NCBI GenBank assembly: GCA_030041215.1
Contig: JASHOH010000214.1
Location: 1 to 47,361 of the forward strand
Length of the DNA: 47,361 bases
Direction of reading: 5' to 3'
DNA from: Candidatus Sulfotelmatobacter sp.
Lineage (GTDB): Bacteria; Acidobacteriota; Terriglobia; Terriglobales; Acidobacteriaceae
Below are positions 1 to 9,300 of the stretch, one piece after another. A program made the position numbers and the translations under genes. Below the pieces are notes generated by a model that saw nothing but the letters and a program-made list of their open reading frames with translations, was not told the DNA's origin and ran no database searches. How positions within the stretch are numbered: position 1 is the first letter of the stretch; every line of letters begins with the position of its first letter.

Positions 1-1
1 C

Positions 2-52
2 GAGGTGCTCGAGCAAGTTGAGGCGCTGGCTCGGCGCAAGCTGGGAAGCTGA
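2..52 (+). CDS. possible 3' end of a CDS cut by the window edge
   Basis: One frame is open from the left edge to a TGA at 50-52 and reads EVLEQVEALARRKLGS, a plausible charged helical C-terminus. There is too little to name a family. An inverted repeat follows at 76-110 (GCGCGAAA pairing with TTTCGCGC), which could act as a weak terminator. It could equally be chance, since only 16 codons are visible. Confidence 0.3.
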   Translation, partial: EVLEQVEALARRKLGS

Positions 53-216
53 TTGCGCGATTTCGGCTGTTTTTGGCGCGAAAGCGAGGATTTTCGCTGC
101 GATTTCGCGCAGAAAATACATCTTTGCAGGCTGTGGAAATCGCGTAAGTCATTTGTTTTCAGTGCAATTTCGATCACTCAGGCCACCTCGTTCGTGCGCC
201 TTACCTCGGGGCATAG

Positions 217-242
217 AAAAGTGGCGCGCCGAGGCGCGCCAC
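217..242 (-). terminator. rho-independent terminator of the lipoprotein gene
   Basis: Read on the minus strand, a nearly perfect GC-rich hairpin (GTGGCGCGCC pairing with GGCGCGCCAC, 221-242) is followed by TTTT at 220-217. It lies 22 bases beyond the lipoprotein stop codon. The GC stem followed by a T run is the classical intrinsic terminator layout. Confidence 0.75.
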
Positions 243-263
243 CTTGGCTAAATCAGACCTCGG

Positions 264-2507
264 CTACGGCTGGAAGAATCCGTAGGTGATCTGGTTCTTG
301 TCTACTTCAATCGCCACGCAGGTTCCACTGGTGTCCACCTGGTAGAAATTGAAGCTGTCCGTGTTGACGAAACCGCTGTCGATATCCAGGCCGGTGATAG
401 TGCCGGACAGGATGCCGCTATTGGCGGTGACGGCGTAGGTGCCGGAAACTGCCGCATCGGCAGTAGGTGCGGTTGTTGTAGTTGTGGAAAAGTAGCTGAT
501 GTCGGTGAACCCGGAGAGTGTGTCCCCGGTACCGGTGGCCGTGATTGGACCGACGGCGCCGAAAATTCCGGTTTTGGATTTGTCCCAACCCCAAGCAGTC
601 AGCGCGTAGTTGCCGCTGAAATTGGCGTCGGTGACGCCGGTGGTTTTGATTTGACCGCCGAGGGTAGCACCCTGATCATCAGTGGTATCCATGGTGACGG
701 CCACCGCGTTGCCGTTGCCATCAATGTAGAGCTGCAGGTTGAGGGTGGTGCTAACGCCGTCGGTCAGGGCGCTAATCGTTATGCGACCAGTAGAATCGAC
801 CGTATAGGACGGCGCACTGACTGGGTCCGGACTGGCAGGTTCCGTCGAAGACAGATCGTTGAAATCGATGAACCCGCTCACCGAACCGCTGGCGTTGAAG
901 GTCACCTCGGCAGCGGTTTGCAGGGGGCCGACGGCATCGAAACCGTTCATGGCCGCTGCCAGGGTGTCGCCGGAAATCGAGGAACTGCTGAAGCCTCCGG
1001 TATTTCCTCCCTGGCTGAAGGCAATGCCGCCCGTCGTGCCGCCGTACGCGTCCTTCGTTTCCACCAGTGCAATCCGGCTGCTATCGACAATGTAGCCAAC
1101 CAGAATGATCTGGGGAAAATCCGTCGTATCGGTTGGGTTGAGCGTGAATGCGACCCGGCCGAATGCATCCGGGGCAGAAACCGTGCTGGCTGTGAAGGTC
1201 TCGCCCTGGAATGTGGTCCCGGAGCCGCCATCGTTGGCGTCGAAAATACTTCCAGTTCCCGAGATGGTACCGACCCCATCGACATTGATGATGCCACCGA
1301 TGCTCAGGGCATCCTCGTCGCTGTCGAAGCCGGAAACCTCAAAGGCGTAGCCCGCCGACGGGGTCGCGGCCGCAGCAGTAGCATTCTGCAGGCGCCACTG
1401 GCCGACGGCAGTGCCCGAGGCGTCGAACTCGATGATGGAGCCCTGGTTGGGCTTGCTGGGACGCTGCGTGAGGTTGAGGGTCTCGACCCCGCTGACCCCC
1501 ACCACGCTGTCTGTTTCGGTGCAGTTCGTTCCAAGGCACGTTGTCAGGGCGATCTGCAGGTTACCGTCGGCGGTGGTGGTAATGCTGCTGCCGGTGGGGT
1601 TGATCTGATCCTGGAGTCCGTAGTTGACGAAGTCGACGTAATCCTGTTCGCCGCCAGTAATCGCCCCGCCGGAGACCGTGACGGCGCCCGCGACATAGAA
1701 CAGGCTGTAATCGTCCGTGTCTAACCCGGACAGCGAGAACACATAGGTTCCATTGGTCACAATGGCGTTGGTTTCGCTGAAGGTGACCGATGGCGGTGTC
1801 AGAGTGACGGTGCTGGGCGCAGCCGCTACCGTGAAGCCGCCAAGCGTGGAATTGGCGACCAGGTCGCTGACAGTGGCGTCGCCATTGGCATCAGTGGTTT
1901 GCGTCTCCGTGCCCGAGCCGGTGCTAGTGAAGGTGCCGCTGGCGCCAGTCGCCCCGGCCGTAACCGTGAAGGTGATGGAGACGCCGCTGACCGGGTTGCC
2001 GTCACTATCCGTAACCTCGGCGACGAGTGGGGCATACGGCGCTCCGATTCCGATGGTCTGATTGTTCCCGCTGAAAGCGACGAGGTCTGCGGGCGGACCC
2101 GCGGTGTTCGTAAGGCTAAATGTGGCGTTAGTGGTGGCGCCGCTCGTGGAGGCCGTCACGTTGTATGGTCCCCCCGCCTCCGTGTTTGCCGTGCACGTGA
2201 TAGCGGCAACGCCGCTGGAGTTCGTCGTAACCGTGTTTGTGTTGTTTGGGAATGTACAGCTCGCTCCCGATGAGGGAGCCGCGAACGTAACCGTCGCGCC
2301 GCTGTCCGGCGATCCGTTGGAGGTTACAGTCGCTTGCAGCTGCGTTGCGAATGCCGTACCTACTTGCGTGCTCTGGGGCGTTCCCCCGGTCGCCGAGATC
2401 GCTATGGTCGGCGGTGGCGGAGCGGCATGGGAGCTACTGCTGCATGCGACCAGGGCCGCGATCATGGCCAGGCCGAGGAATAGAAGAATGCTTTTACACA
2501 GGCTCAT
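264..2507 (-). CDS. Ig-like repeat lipoprotein, surface-exposed or periplasmic
   Basis: The 747-residue protein begins with a type II signal peptide: a hydrophobic run, then the lipobox LVAC with Cys22 as the lipidated residue, then a Ser run. Residues about 30-115 and 140-235 resemble bacterial Ig-like (Big-type) domains, rich in Thr, Ser and Gly. The rest contains four loosely similar units, each opening with a motif such as YVFSLSGLDTDD, YAFEVSGFDSDED or NYALTAWGWDKSK and continuing with a glycine-rich beta hairpin. Proteins with such units are, from memory, frequent in acidobacteria and have no assigned function; adhesion or a matrix role is a guess. Its ATG overlaps the stop of the upstream exported-protein gene by four bases (ATGA), so the two are probably translated together. 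A terminator follows. Confidence 0.8.
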   Translation of the reverse strand: MSLCKSILLFLGLAMIAALVACSSSSHAAPPPPTIAISATGGTPQSTQVGTAFATQLQATVTSNGSPDSGATVTFAAPSSGASCTFPNNTNTVTTNSSGVAAITCTANTEAGGPYNVTASTSGATTNATFSLTNTAGPPADLVAFSGNNQTIGIGAPYAPLVAEVTDSDGNPVSGVSITFTVTAGATGASGTFTSTGSGTETQTTDANGDATVSDLVANSTLGGFTVAAAPSTVTLTPPSVTFSETNAIVTNGTYVFSLSGLDTDDYSLFYVAGAVTVSGGAITGGEQDYVDFVNYGLQDQINPTGSSITTTADGNLQIALTTCLGTNCTETDSVVGVSGVETLNLTQRPSKPNQGSIIEFDASGTAVGQWRLQNATAAAATPSAGYAFEVSGFDSDEDALSIGGIINVDGVGTISGTGSIFDANDGGSGTTFQGETFTASTVSAPDAFGRVAFTLNPTDTTDFPQIILVGYIVDSSRIALVETKDAYGGTTGGIAFSQGGNTGGFSSSSISGDTLAAAMNGFDAVGPLQTAAEVTFNASGSVSGFIDFNDLSSTEPASPDPVSAPSYTVDSTGRITISALTDGVSTTLNLQLYIDGNGNAVAVTMDTTDDQGATLGGQIKTTGVTDANFSGNYALTAWGWDKSKTGIFGAVGPITATGTGDTLSGFTDISYFSTTTTTAPTADAAVSGTYAVTANSGILSGTITGLDIDSGFVNTDSFNFYQVDTSGTCVAIEVDKNQITYGFFQP

Positions 2508-3007
2508 CGCGCACCCCCGTTCGATTCAGTCTGAGACTGCTTTTCAACCGCCGCGTGCCTGTGGGCCGAGGAGGGCATGGGCGCCAGAATTCCATGCTCG
2601 CTTCGCACCGTGATGGTGCGGCCATCCACGGTAAGTTGTCTGGCAAGGAGATAATCGTTTCCGCGCAGGGAGACCATGGCTCCAACGATCCGAACGGGAG
2701 CCCCTGCTTGCAGTGTTGCTTTCGTCTCCTTACTGAGAAAAGGTCCGATATGAGTGTCGACGAGGCCTTCTGGTCCCATGACCATCAGATGAATTCCGGC
2801 GGGACTGCCCGGCGTGTGCTTCGTGACTACGGTCTGGATCCAGCCGTCAAGCGTAATTTCGTGGGCCGCGTCGTAAACAGGGCCGATTCCTTTGGCCGCC
2901 TGGGCCTGATCCGCCGGTTGAGCAGTGAGTGGGACAGCCACGATCGCCAATAAAGCTATCAGCGCGGCGATCAGGGGTATGGGAGTGTTGAATCGACTAC
3001 GATTCAT
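2504..3007 (-). CDS. small exported protein of unknown function
   Basis: This 167-residue protein has an N-terminal signal sequence (hydrophobic LIAALIALLAIVAVPLTA, probable cleavage after TAQ). The mature part has a beta-rich segment, with ITLDGWIQTVVTKHTPGSP and later GAPVRIVGAMVSLRGND, that looks like a small OB- or beta-barrel-like fold, but I recognise no family. Two in-frame ATGs exist. The one at 3007 is chosen because AAGGAG at 3021-3016 lies 8 bases upstream of it, against 2 bases for the ATG at 3013. It is the first gene of a two-gene unit with the lipoprotein, whose start overlaps its stop, so a shared envelope role is likely. Confidence 0.8.
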   Translation of the reverse strand: MNRSRFNTPIPLIAALIALLAIVAVPLTAQPADQAQAAKGIGPVYDAAHEITLDGWIQTVVTKHTPGSPAGIHLMVMGPEGLVDTHIGPFLSKETKATLQAGAPVRIVGAMVSLRGNDYLLARQLTVDGRTITVRSEHGILAPMPSSAHRHAAVEKQSQTESNGGAR

Positions 3008-3013
3008 AAGCAT

Positions 3014-3461
3014 TGCTCCTTGCGAGATAATTTTTGGCGTTCGTGATGTGACACTGGAATGTGGCCGCCTGGGAGCGGCGCTGAAATTCTCATTGAGCTT
3101 CGATGTGCAATAGCAACCCCCGGGAGATCTGGGAGGGGGGAACGACGGCGGAATTATCTGCCGCCGGGCTGTGGAGGGTCAAGCTAATTTACATTAGAAT
3201 TTGCCTCGGATGATTCACCAGTTTGCTGAAAAATTCGCTTTGGGGCGATGGCCGGGAGATTCCTCGCCCTGCGGCTGCGCCGCCCCTGGCTAAAGCCAGG
3301 GTCTACCTGAAAACGCGGGGCTTCGGAATGACGCCGCAGGTTGTGGCGGATTTCATTGTTCGCGGGGCGAACCCATTCTGTCGCCTTCGCTCCCTCAGGG
3401 CAGGCTCCGTTCGTCTTCCCTCTCTGCGTTCGGGACCGCGTCCGCCCCTATATAGTTTCTT
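3014..3461. repeat. gene-free interval with a palindrome cluster
   Basis: No convincing gene lies in these 448 bases. At about 3250-3332 a composite repeat is bounded by AGATTCCTCG and GGAATGAC, motifs I associate with dispersed acidobacterial intergenic repeats. Inside are two perfect hairpins: GCGGC/GCCGC at 3271-3283 and CCCTGGC-TAAA-GCCAGGG at 3284-3301. The promoter of the exported-protein gene should lie just above 3021, but I see no clear -35/-10 pair. Confidence 0.55.
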
Positions 3462-4556
3462 CTATCTTCTGTTGCCTCCTGGCGCCTGCCTTTCCTGAAG
3501 GCGCTGTGTTTGTTGAGCGTGCCTCTCCTGCATTTGCTGTGTCTGCTGCTGGTGCCGCTGCTCCATTTGTTGCCTTTGTTCTGCGCTGCCGTTTTGCTGC
3601 TCCATGCGCTGATGTTCCTGGTCCTGTTGCTGCTGGAGTTGCTGCCGCTCCTGCTGCTGCTTCTGGTACAGCTTGTCCTGCTGCTGTTGGTATTTGCGGT
3701 CAAGACCAGGATTGCCGGTGTTGGGAGCGGGTGGCCGCTGTATGGGCGGTAGCTCATTGGGGTGATAGGCCGGGCGACCACCTCCGCCGCTTGGCTGCGC
3801 ACCTCCGGCTCGCCGGTTCGGAGGATTGTACGGCGCTCCGGCTGCGCGAGCCGGAACTGCTTCGCGGAACTCCCCCGGCCTAGCAGTAGCGGCCACAGGT
3901 GGGCGTCCTTGGTTTGCTGATGCCCGCAGCTGAGGATTGCCACGGGCCACCTGTATCTGTTGTTGCTGAGCAGCGACGGGAGGGAGATGACGCTCGTGGG
4001 CGTAAGCCTCTTCTTGTGGCGTCGGCCGGGCGATTACGCCGCCGTTGCCGCCGTTGAAGCTGACGCGATTTTCCGTGATGTTCGTAATCCGCTCGTTGTA
4101 GACGTTGTGAACGACCGTGACGTTAACGTTGGTTACTTCGCGGTTGTAGAAGAAGTGTCCACCATCCCAACGACCGCCGACGAAGCCGACTCCGAAATAA
4201 CCAAAGCCGTAGTTGATGCCGCCGTAGAAGCCGACATGCGGTCCCCACCACCCGTCGTAAAAGACAAATGCGCCATCGAGCCATGCCCAGTATGGTGGAG
4301 TCCAGTAAAATTCAGGCTCGGGCGCCAGAACCCAAGTACCCGGCACCCAGTAATAGTCTTCGACGTCGGGGTCCCATGCCCAATAACCGGGAGTCCAGAT
4401 ATAGTCGTCTCCTGGGCAAACTGGTTGTTCGTAAACAGGAATGGCAGGAGGCCCAAACGCAACGGAAATCCGAAGTTGTCCCAAGGAAGCCGAGGAGAGA
4501 GCCAGCACCGCTAACATTAATAACAGCATACGACTGCAGACAGTACGCATCTTCAT
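3462..4556 (-). CDS. secreted YXWGXW-repeat protein with Gln-rich tail
   Basis: The 364-residue protein has a signal peptide (MLLLMLAVLALSSASLG) and then an aromatic region with repeated WxPGYWAW / WVPGTW / WTPPYWAW units, matching the YXWGXW (WXXGXW) repeat family, followed by a Gly/Phe/Tyr stretch. The C-terminal third is Pro-rich, then a long Gln/Glu/Arg coiled coil full of QQQ and ERQ. Family members are exported and of unknown role. The start at 4556 is preferred over the upstream in-frame start at 4607 because AGGAGG (4569-4564) sits 7 bases upstream and the signal peptide then lies at the N-terminus. The Gln-rich tail explains the long leucine-rich shadow frame on the other strand. Confidence 0.85.
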   Translation of the reverse strand: MKMRTVCSRMLLLMLAVLALSSASLGQLRISVAFGPPAIPVYEQPVCPGDDYIWTPGYWAWDPDVEDYYWVPGTWVLAPEPEFYWTPPYWAWLDGAFVFYDGWWGPHVGFYGGINYGFGYFGVGFVGGRWDGGHFFYNREVTNVNVTVVHNVYNERITNITENRVSFNGGNGGVIARPTPQEEAYAHERHLPPVAAQQQQIQVARGNPQLRASANQGRPPVAATARPGEFREAVPARAAGAPYNPPNRRAGGAQPSGGGGRPAYHPNELPPIQRPPAPNTGNPGLDRKYQQQQDKLYQKQQQERQQLQQQQDQEHQRMEQQNGSAEQRQQMEQRHQQQTQQMQERHAQQTQRLQERQAPGGNRR

Positions 4557-4762
4557 GGTTGCACCTCCTGTGCAATCGTCCTTCGCCTGCGCGCTGATAT
4601 TTCGCACGCATGTGAGGTTGGATTAACACGCAATAGATTAGACCAAGTTGGAAATCTCCGGCAATGCGGAGTTACTGATTCTGTGGAGCGCATGTCAACC
4701 GGCGCTCTCCGGTCTGTGTTCGGCGTGAGCCATCGAAGCCAGGTCGGCCAGAAGAATACGAG

Positions 4763-6148
4763 CTAATCCTCGAAACTGCGAGCGCCACCGTTCATGCGGT
4801 TGGTGACAAGATTAGTCCACACGAACTTGATCACGCGCGCATCGTTGTAGCAGTAAGCAAGATTATGGTTCAAGGTTGAAAAGCAGTGTTGCTGACACGT
4901 CTTTTTCATGGAGGCGAGCTGCGCAACTTCGAATTTGTGCGCGTCGATGTTCCCCCAATCGTAGGTTGAGGCGTACATCGGGAAGCACGGCGCAACGGTG
5001 CCATCGGTGCGGATAATGACGTTGTTTTGCCCGGCACGGCAGTTCCACTCGGCGAAGTGCAGCTCACCGTTGGCGTCCTGCACGATTCCAGGCGTGCCGA
5101 CCAGTTGCTTTGCGACGTCGCCGTTGGTTCCGGTTCCATCTCCGTTCCATCCCAGGCGTTTCAGGTCGGCGCCGCTGGCCATGCGGATGAAGGCTTTGAT
5201 CTCGTGCAATCGCTGGACGGAATTCACCATTTGATAGCCGGCTTTATTTCTGTCGATCAGGTAATCGACGAGCGAATCGATCGCCGGCCAGTCTTCCGGA
5301 CGGATATAAGTCGGGTTGTCATACAAATGCTTGAAATGCTCGTCCTGCTCGAGCATTGGCGTTTCGTTGATGTGGTAATCGGTGGCGATGCGATGGTCGC
5401 GCGCGTACTCGGTGAGAGTGCGAATGTCTTCGGTGTTGTTGCGGCAGATGTTCATGTTGAAGAACACCATATAGCCGTAGACGTATTGCTTCCTGTGAAG
5501 ATGTTCGAGGTACTTTCGAACCGGTACGAGAGCTTTGGGTAAACTTGGTTTTTCGTCCCAGGCATCGACGGCGAAGTTGAAAACGGCAGCGCCGGCATCG
5601 CCCAATCGGTCGGCAACATCAGGACGCAGCAGGCGGGCGTTGGTGCCGATGTAAATCCAGAACCCTTTCTTGGCGGCGTAGTAGACGACCTTGTGGGCAA
5701 ATTGCGGACGCAGCAGCGGCTCGCCGCCCATGAGCGCCAGCACGCGGCAACCGTGGTCGTGCAGCCCGTCGATCGAGCGGCGGGCGACGTCTTCGGTCAT
5801 GCCTTTGACTTTGTTGTTGAAGGCCCAGCAATACCAACAGTCGAGATTGCACTTGTATTCGAGAAACAGGTAAGCGGTGATGGGGTGAAATTCGCCGGGA
5901 AGAACGCGAGAGCTGATGTAGGGAAAGAGCCAGCCGCGCATGGCGCGGTATGCCAGCGGCCAAGTCCAGTTGCGCTTTTCGGGTGCGACTTCGGGGCCAG
6001 GATCTGAAAGCTTCTCGGGATACTGCGGGAAGACAGGTTCGGGGAGGGTCATGCTTTTGGGCGCCGGCACGAGAACGGGGCCGGGCGCTGACTTCATGAG
6101 AAGGTTGTGGATGTCTACGTCAATGCGGAATTTTGGGGCGGTGGCCAT
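4763..6148 (-). CDS. radical SAM protein, SPASM-like C-terminus
   Basis: The 461-residue protein carries the radical SAM signature CNLDCWYC (Cys100, Cys104, Cys107) and GGEP at 141-144, which bind the 4Fe-4S cluster and S-adenosylmethionine. The C-terminal region has a further set of cysteines (NCRAG, APCFPM, KTCQQHC, AYCYND) laid out like the auxiliary-cluster SPASM or twitch extension. The first 90 residues are a non-catalytic leader that includes a Trp/Pro-rich stretch. The substrate is not evident. A good ribosome site (GGAGGA, 8 bases) supports this start. It lies 166 bases downstream of the dehydratase-activase gene on the same strand, so it may belong to the same redox system, though the gap leaves this open. 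Confidence 0.85.
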   Translation of the reverse strand: MATAPKFRIDVDIHNLLMKSAPGPVLVPAPKSMTLPEPVFPQYPEKLSDPGPEVAPEKRNWTWPLAYRAMRGWLFPYISSRVLPGEFHPITAYLFLEYKCNLDCWYCWAFNNKVKGMTEDVARRSIDGLHDHGCRVLALMGGEPLLRPQFAHKVVYYAAKKGFWIYIGTNARLLRPDVADRLGDAGAAVFNFAVDAWDEKPSLPKALVPVRKYLEHLHRKQYVYGYMVFFNMNICRNNTEDIRTLTEYARDHRIATDYHINETPMLEQDEHFKHLYDNPTYIRPEDWPAIDSLVDYLIDRNKAGYQMVNSVQRLHEIKAFIRMASGADLKRLGWNGDGTGTNGDVAKQLVGTPGIVQDANGELHFAEWNCRAGQNNVIIRTDGTVAPCFPMYASTYDWGNIDAHKFEVAQLASMKKTCQQHCFSTLNHNLAYCYNDARVIKFVWTNLVTNRMNGGARSFED

Positions 6149-6314
6149 GCTGGTATTCCTCCACGCCTGGGGATGTTCACCTAAATTGATTATTTTTGCT
6201 GCATCCTAGTTGCAGAACTTTGTTGGTGTCACGACGACTTACAGCAACAACGAAGACTTAATGAATGTGCGACGAGAGACACTAATCGTTGCGTGCCCGC
6301 CGCACAACTGGATT

Positions 6315-9300
6315 TTAGTCCGCAGCCATTCCCTGCGCTTCGTGCTCCCACTCTGGCGCGGGCTGCGGCATTTCAGGCCTGAATTTTTCGCGCAATTGCG
6401 CTTCCAGAGCGGCTAATTGTGCTTCGATGTCCTGCTCGGCTTTGCGCTTGCGAATGATTTCTTCGCGATAACGCCGCAGGAAATAATCGATCGTTTCGAC
6501 GCGAATGCGGATCGATCCCGAAGGCTTGTTCTCGTCGAGATCCTTAAAGCAGAAGTACGGCGTGCCTGACTGCTCGATAATGCCCTCGATCACGCCGTAG
6601 ATCGGCGCATCGTGGCCGCATTTGAAGCTGGAAATTTCGAGCGCGACCAGGTTCGGGTGCCGCGCCGTAAACTTTGCCGCCCAGACTTTATGGTTGGTGC
6701 TGCAAGAATACGAATTCTTCCAGGCGTCGCCGATATCGAGCGGGTGGCTGATCACGCCGGCGCGAACTTCGTCGCCGAACAGGCGCTCGAGCAGGTCTTC
6801 ATCCAGCGGAAGCGTATTCTGCGAGAAGATCGGATAGCCGAGCTTCTGGAATTCGTCGAGAATTTCGTGGTTCAGGCCGGGATCGTGATGATAAGGCCGC
6901 CCAAGCATCACGATGCCGATGCGGTCTTCGCGCTCGAGCTGATCGAGCACCTGGCGTGCCCGGCGGCGGATGCTGGTTTCGTAATCTTTGAGGGCCTGGA
7001 ATCCTGATTCGCAGGCGCGATCGTTTTCTTCCATTGAAAGCCCCAGAACATCCTGCCAGGCCTGAAGCATCTGGTGCGCAAACAATTTGCGGTCCGAAAA
7101 ATTGAGCACCGGGTCGACGTATTTGACATTGTGCTCGGCGAAGACGTCGTTTTCTTTGGTGAAAGCAGCTTTCACGGTTTCTGGCGTCGCGGTGACCGTC
7201 GGGCAGGCGTTAGCGCCGACAATCTTCATCAGCGGCGAGTGCAGCACGTCGTACATCGGGAAGAAAATCGCATTGAGCGGCTTCTTGCGATGCTTTTCCT
7301 GAATCAGGTTGTAGACGTGCGATATGCCAATTTTCGCCGGGAAGCAGGGATCGATCGCGCCACGGCTCGCGCCTGCGCGATACAGTTCGGAGCTCGTGTA
7401 GTCGGAGTAGATAATATTTTCCGGCTGCACGCCCAGGCTCTCGAAATAGGCATTGAATAGTGGAGCGTAGGTGTAGATGTTCAACACGCGCGGAATGCCG
7501 ATGCGCAGCTTGCCGCGATTTTCCATCAGCGCGCGGCGTTCTTTGTCACCCTTGCGCCATCCGGCCCAGCCTTTTGTCGGCAGTGGGTCTGCCACGTTCT
7601 TGGCATTCGTAGGACGGAAGACTTCTTTCGATGCGTAGTCAACGAAATTCGGATGCTGAGCGCGGATCGCATCGAGGCCGGCCTTGATGTCTTTCATCTC
7701 GTTGACGTCTTCGACGGTGCCCTTTTCGCAGGTGGCGATGATCAGGCGCTGCTCGCCGTGCATCAGGGGAACTTTGGTGACTTTCTGGATGGGCACGAAG
7801 CTGAGGTCGTTTTTCGGCTGCGTGCGGATGTCGATGAAGGTGCGCAGGCAATCGTTCTTGCAGAAGTGGCAGCGCGTATCTTCGTTGCGCGTGGTGCGAT
7901 ATTCGATTTTGCGCACGGCATCGAGGCCAACGAACGTCGTTTGCTGGCCGTTGCGCCACAGACGCAGCGCTTCCTGCGCGGCGCCGATTGCACCCGATTC
8001 CCCGCAGTGTTCGTGAACAATAATTTCCGGCGTCTTGCCCGCAGCGCGGAAGCTGTTGCGGATGAAATCGACTTCAGCCTTCACAACGGCGAGATTATTC
8101 TGCGTTCCACCCTGCAAAACGAAGCGCGAGCCTAGCGCAGCAAGGTTCGGAATGCTGGCTACGTAAAGAAAAACGTTCTTCGGAAGCACCGCTGCAAGGC
8201 CAGCAAGAATTTCTTCTGCCCGCCAGCCCTGGCGCTGGAAGTTGACGATGTCGGACTGCATGAACACGGCACAGCCGTAGCCGAAAACGGGCATCGCCTG
8301 CGCCGAGAAGGCAAGATCGGCATATTGATTGACGCTAAGGCCGAAGCCTTCCGCGGTCGATTGAAGGAAGTATCCGTTTCCGGCCGAGCATTGCGTGTTC
8401 AGCTTGAAATCTTTTACGCGGCCGTTGTGCAGGATGATGATCTTGATGTCCTGTCCGCCGACGTCCACGATCACGTGCGGATCTTCATAGAACTTCAGGG
8501 CGGATTCCGTATGCGCGACAGTTTCGACTAAGGCTACATCGGCTTTCAGAACATCTTTCAAGATATCTTTCGCATAGCCAGTGGTTGCGACGCCGAGCAC
8601 TTCTAGTTTCGCATTCTGCGATTCGACCTGCCCGCGCAGGTTCTCGAACATATCGATGGTGTCCTGAATCGGATTGCCGTTAGAGAGCTGATACGACTTG
8701 CAGAGAATGTCGCCGTTCTCGTCGAGGAGCACGGCCTTAGTGGAAGTTGATCCGCCGTCGATGCCGATGAAGCCGCCGACTGTGCTGCCGCTCTGGAAAA
8801 CCGCCGGGGTGAACTTTTTGCGCTTGTAGGCTTCTTTGAAGACGTCGAGTTCTTTGGGATCGTCGACCAATCCCTTGCCGCCGGACTTTGCCTTTTCCTC
8901 GGTGCGACCGTAATCGATATAGTGCACGAGTTTCTCGTAGCCGACATAGCAGCCGATGCAATCGTCTTCGGCTCGTCCGAATTCGATGGCGCCCAAAGCA
9001 GCGAAATATTGCGCGTTCTGCGGGACCTTGATTAGGTCTTCAGGCTTGGCACCATCGGGAATCTGAACCTTGCGCTCCTGCCACATGCGCGGAATGTTCG
9101 CTTGCCATGCTTCCCGCATGCCGCGGATGAAGCTGTTCGGGCCACCGAGTAATAGCACATGCGGACGCAAAGTGTTCCCGCGCGTGAGCACGCTCAGGTT
9201 TTGCAGAACAATCGCTTCGAACAAAGAAGCCATCAACTCGTTCCCAGGCGTGCCCACTTTCTGCAGGCTGTTGATGTCGGTTTCGGCGAACACGCCGCAT

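Noticed and set aside
651-1724. 357-codon plus-strand open frame
   Set aside because: It lies wholly antisense to the lipoprotein gene, has no ribosome site, and its Arg/Gly/Val-rich composition is what a high-GC shadow frame gives.
3510-3752. Leucine-rich plus-strand frame resembling a membrane protein
   Set aside because: It is the complement of the Gln-rich CAG/CAA tail of the YXWGXW protein, which reads as poly-Leu in that frame.
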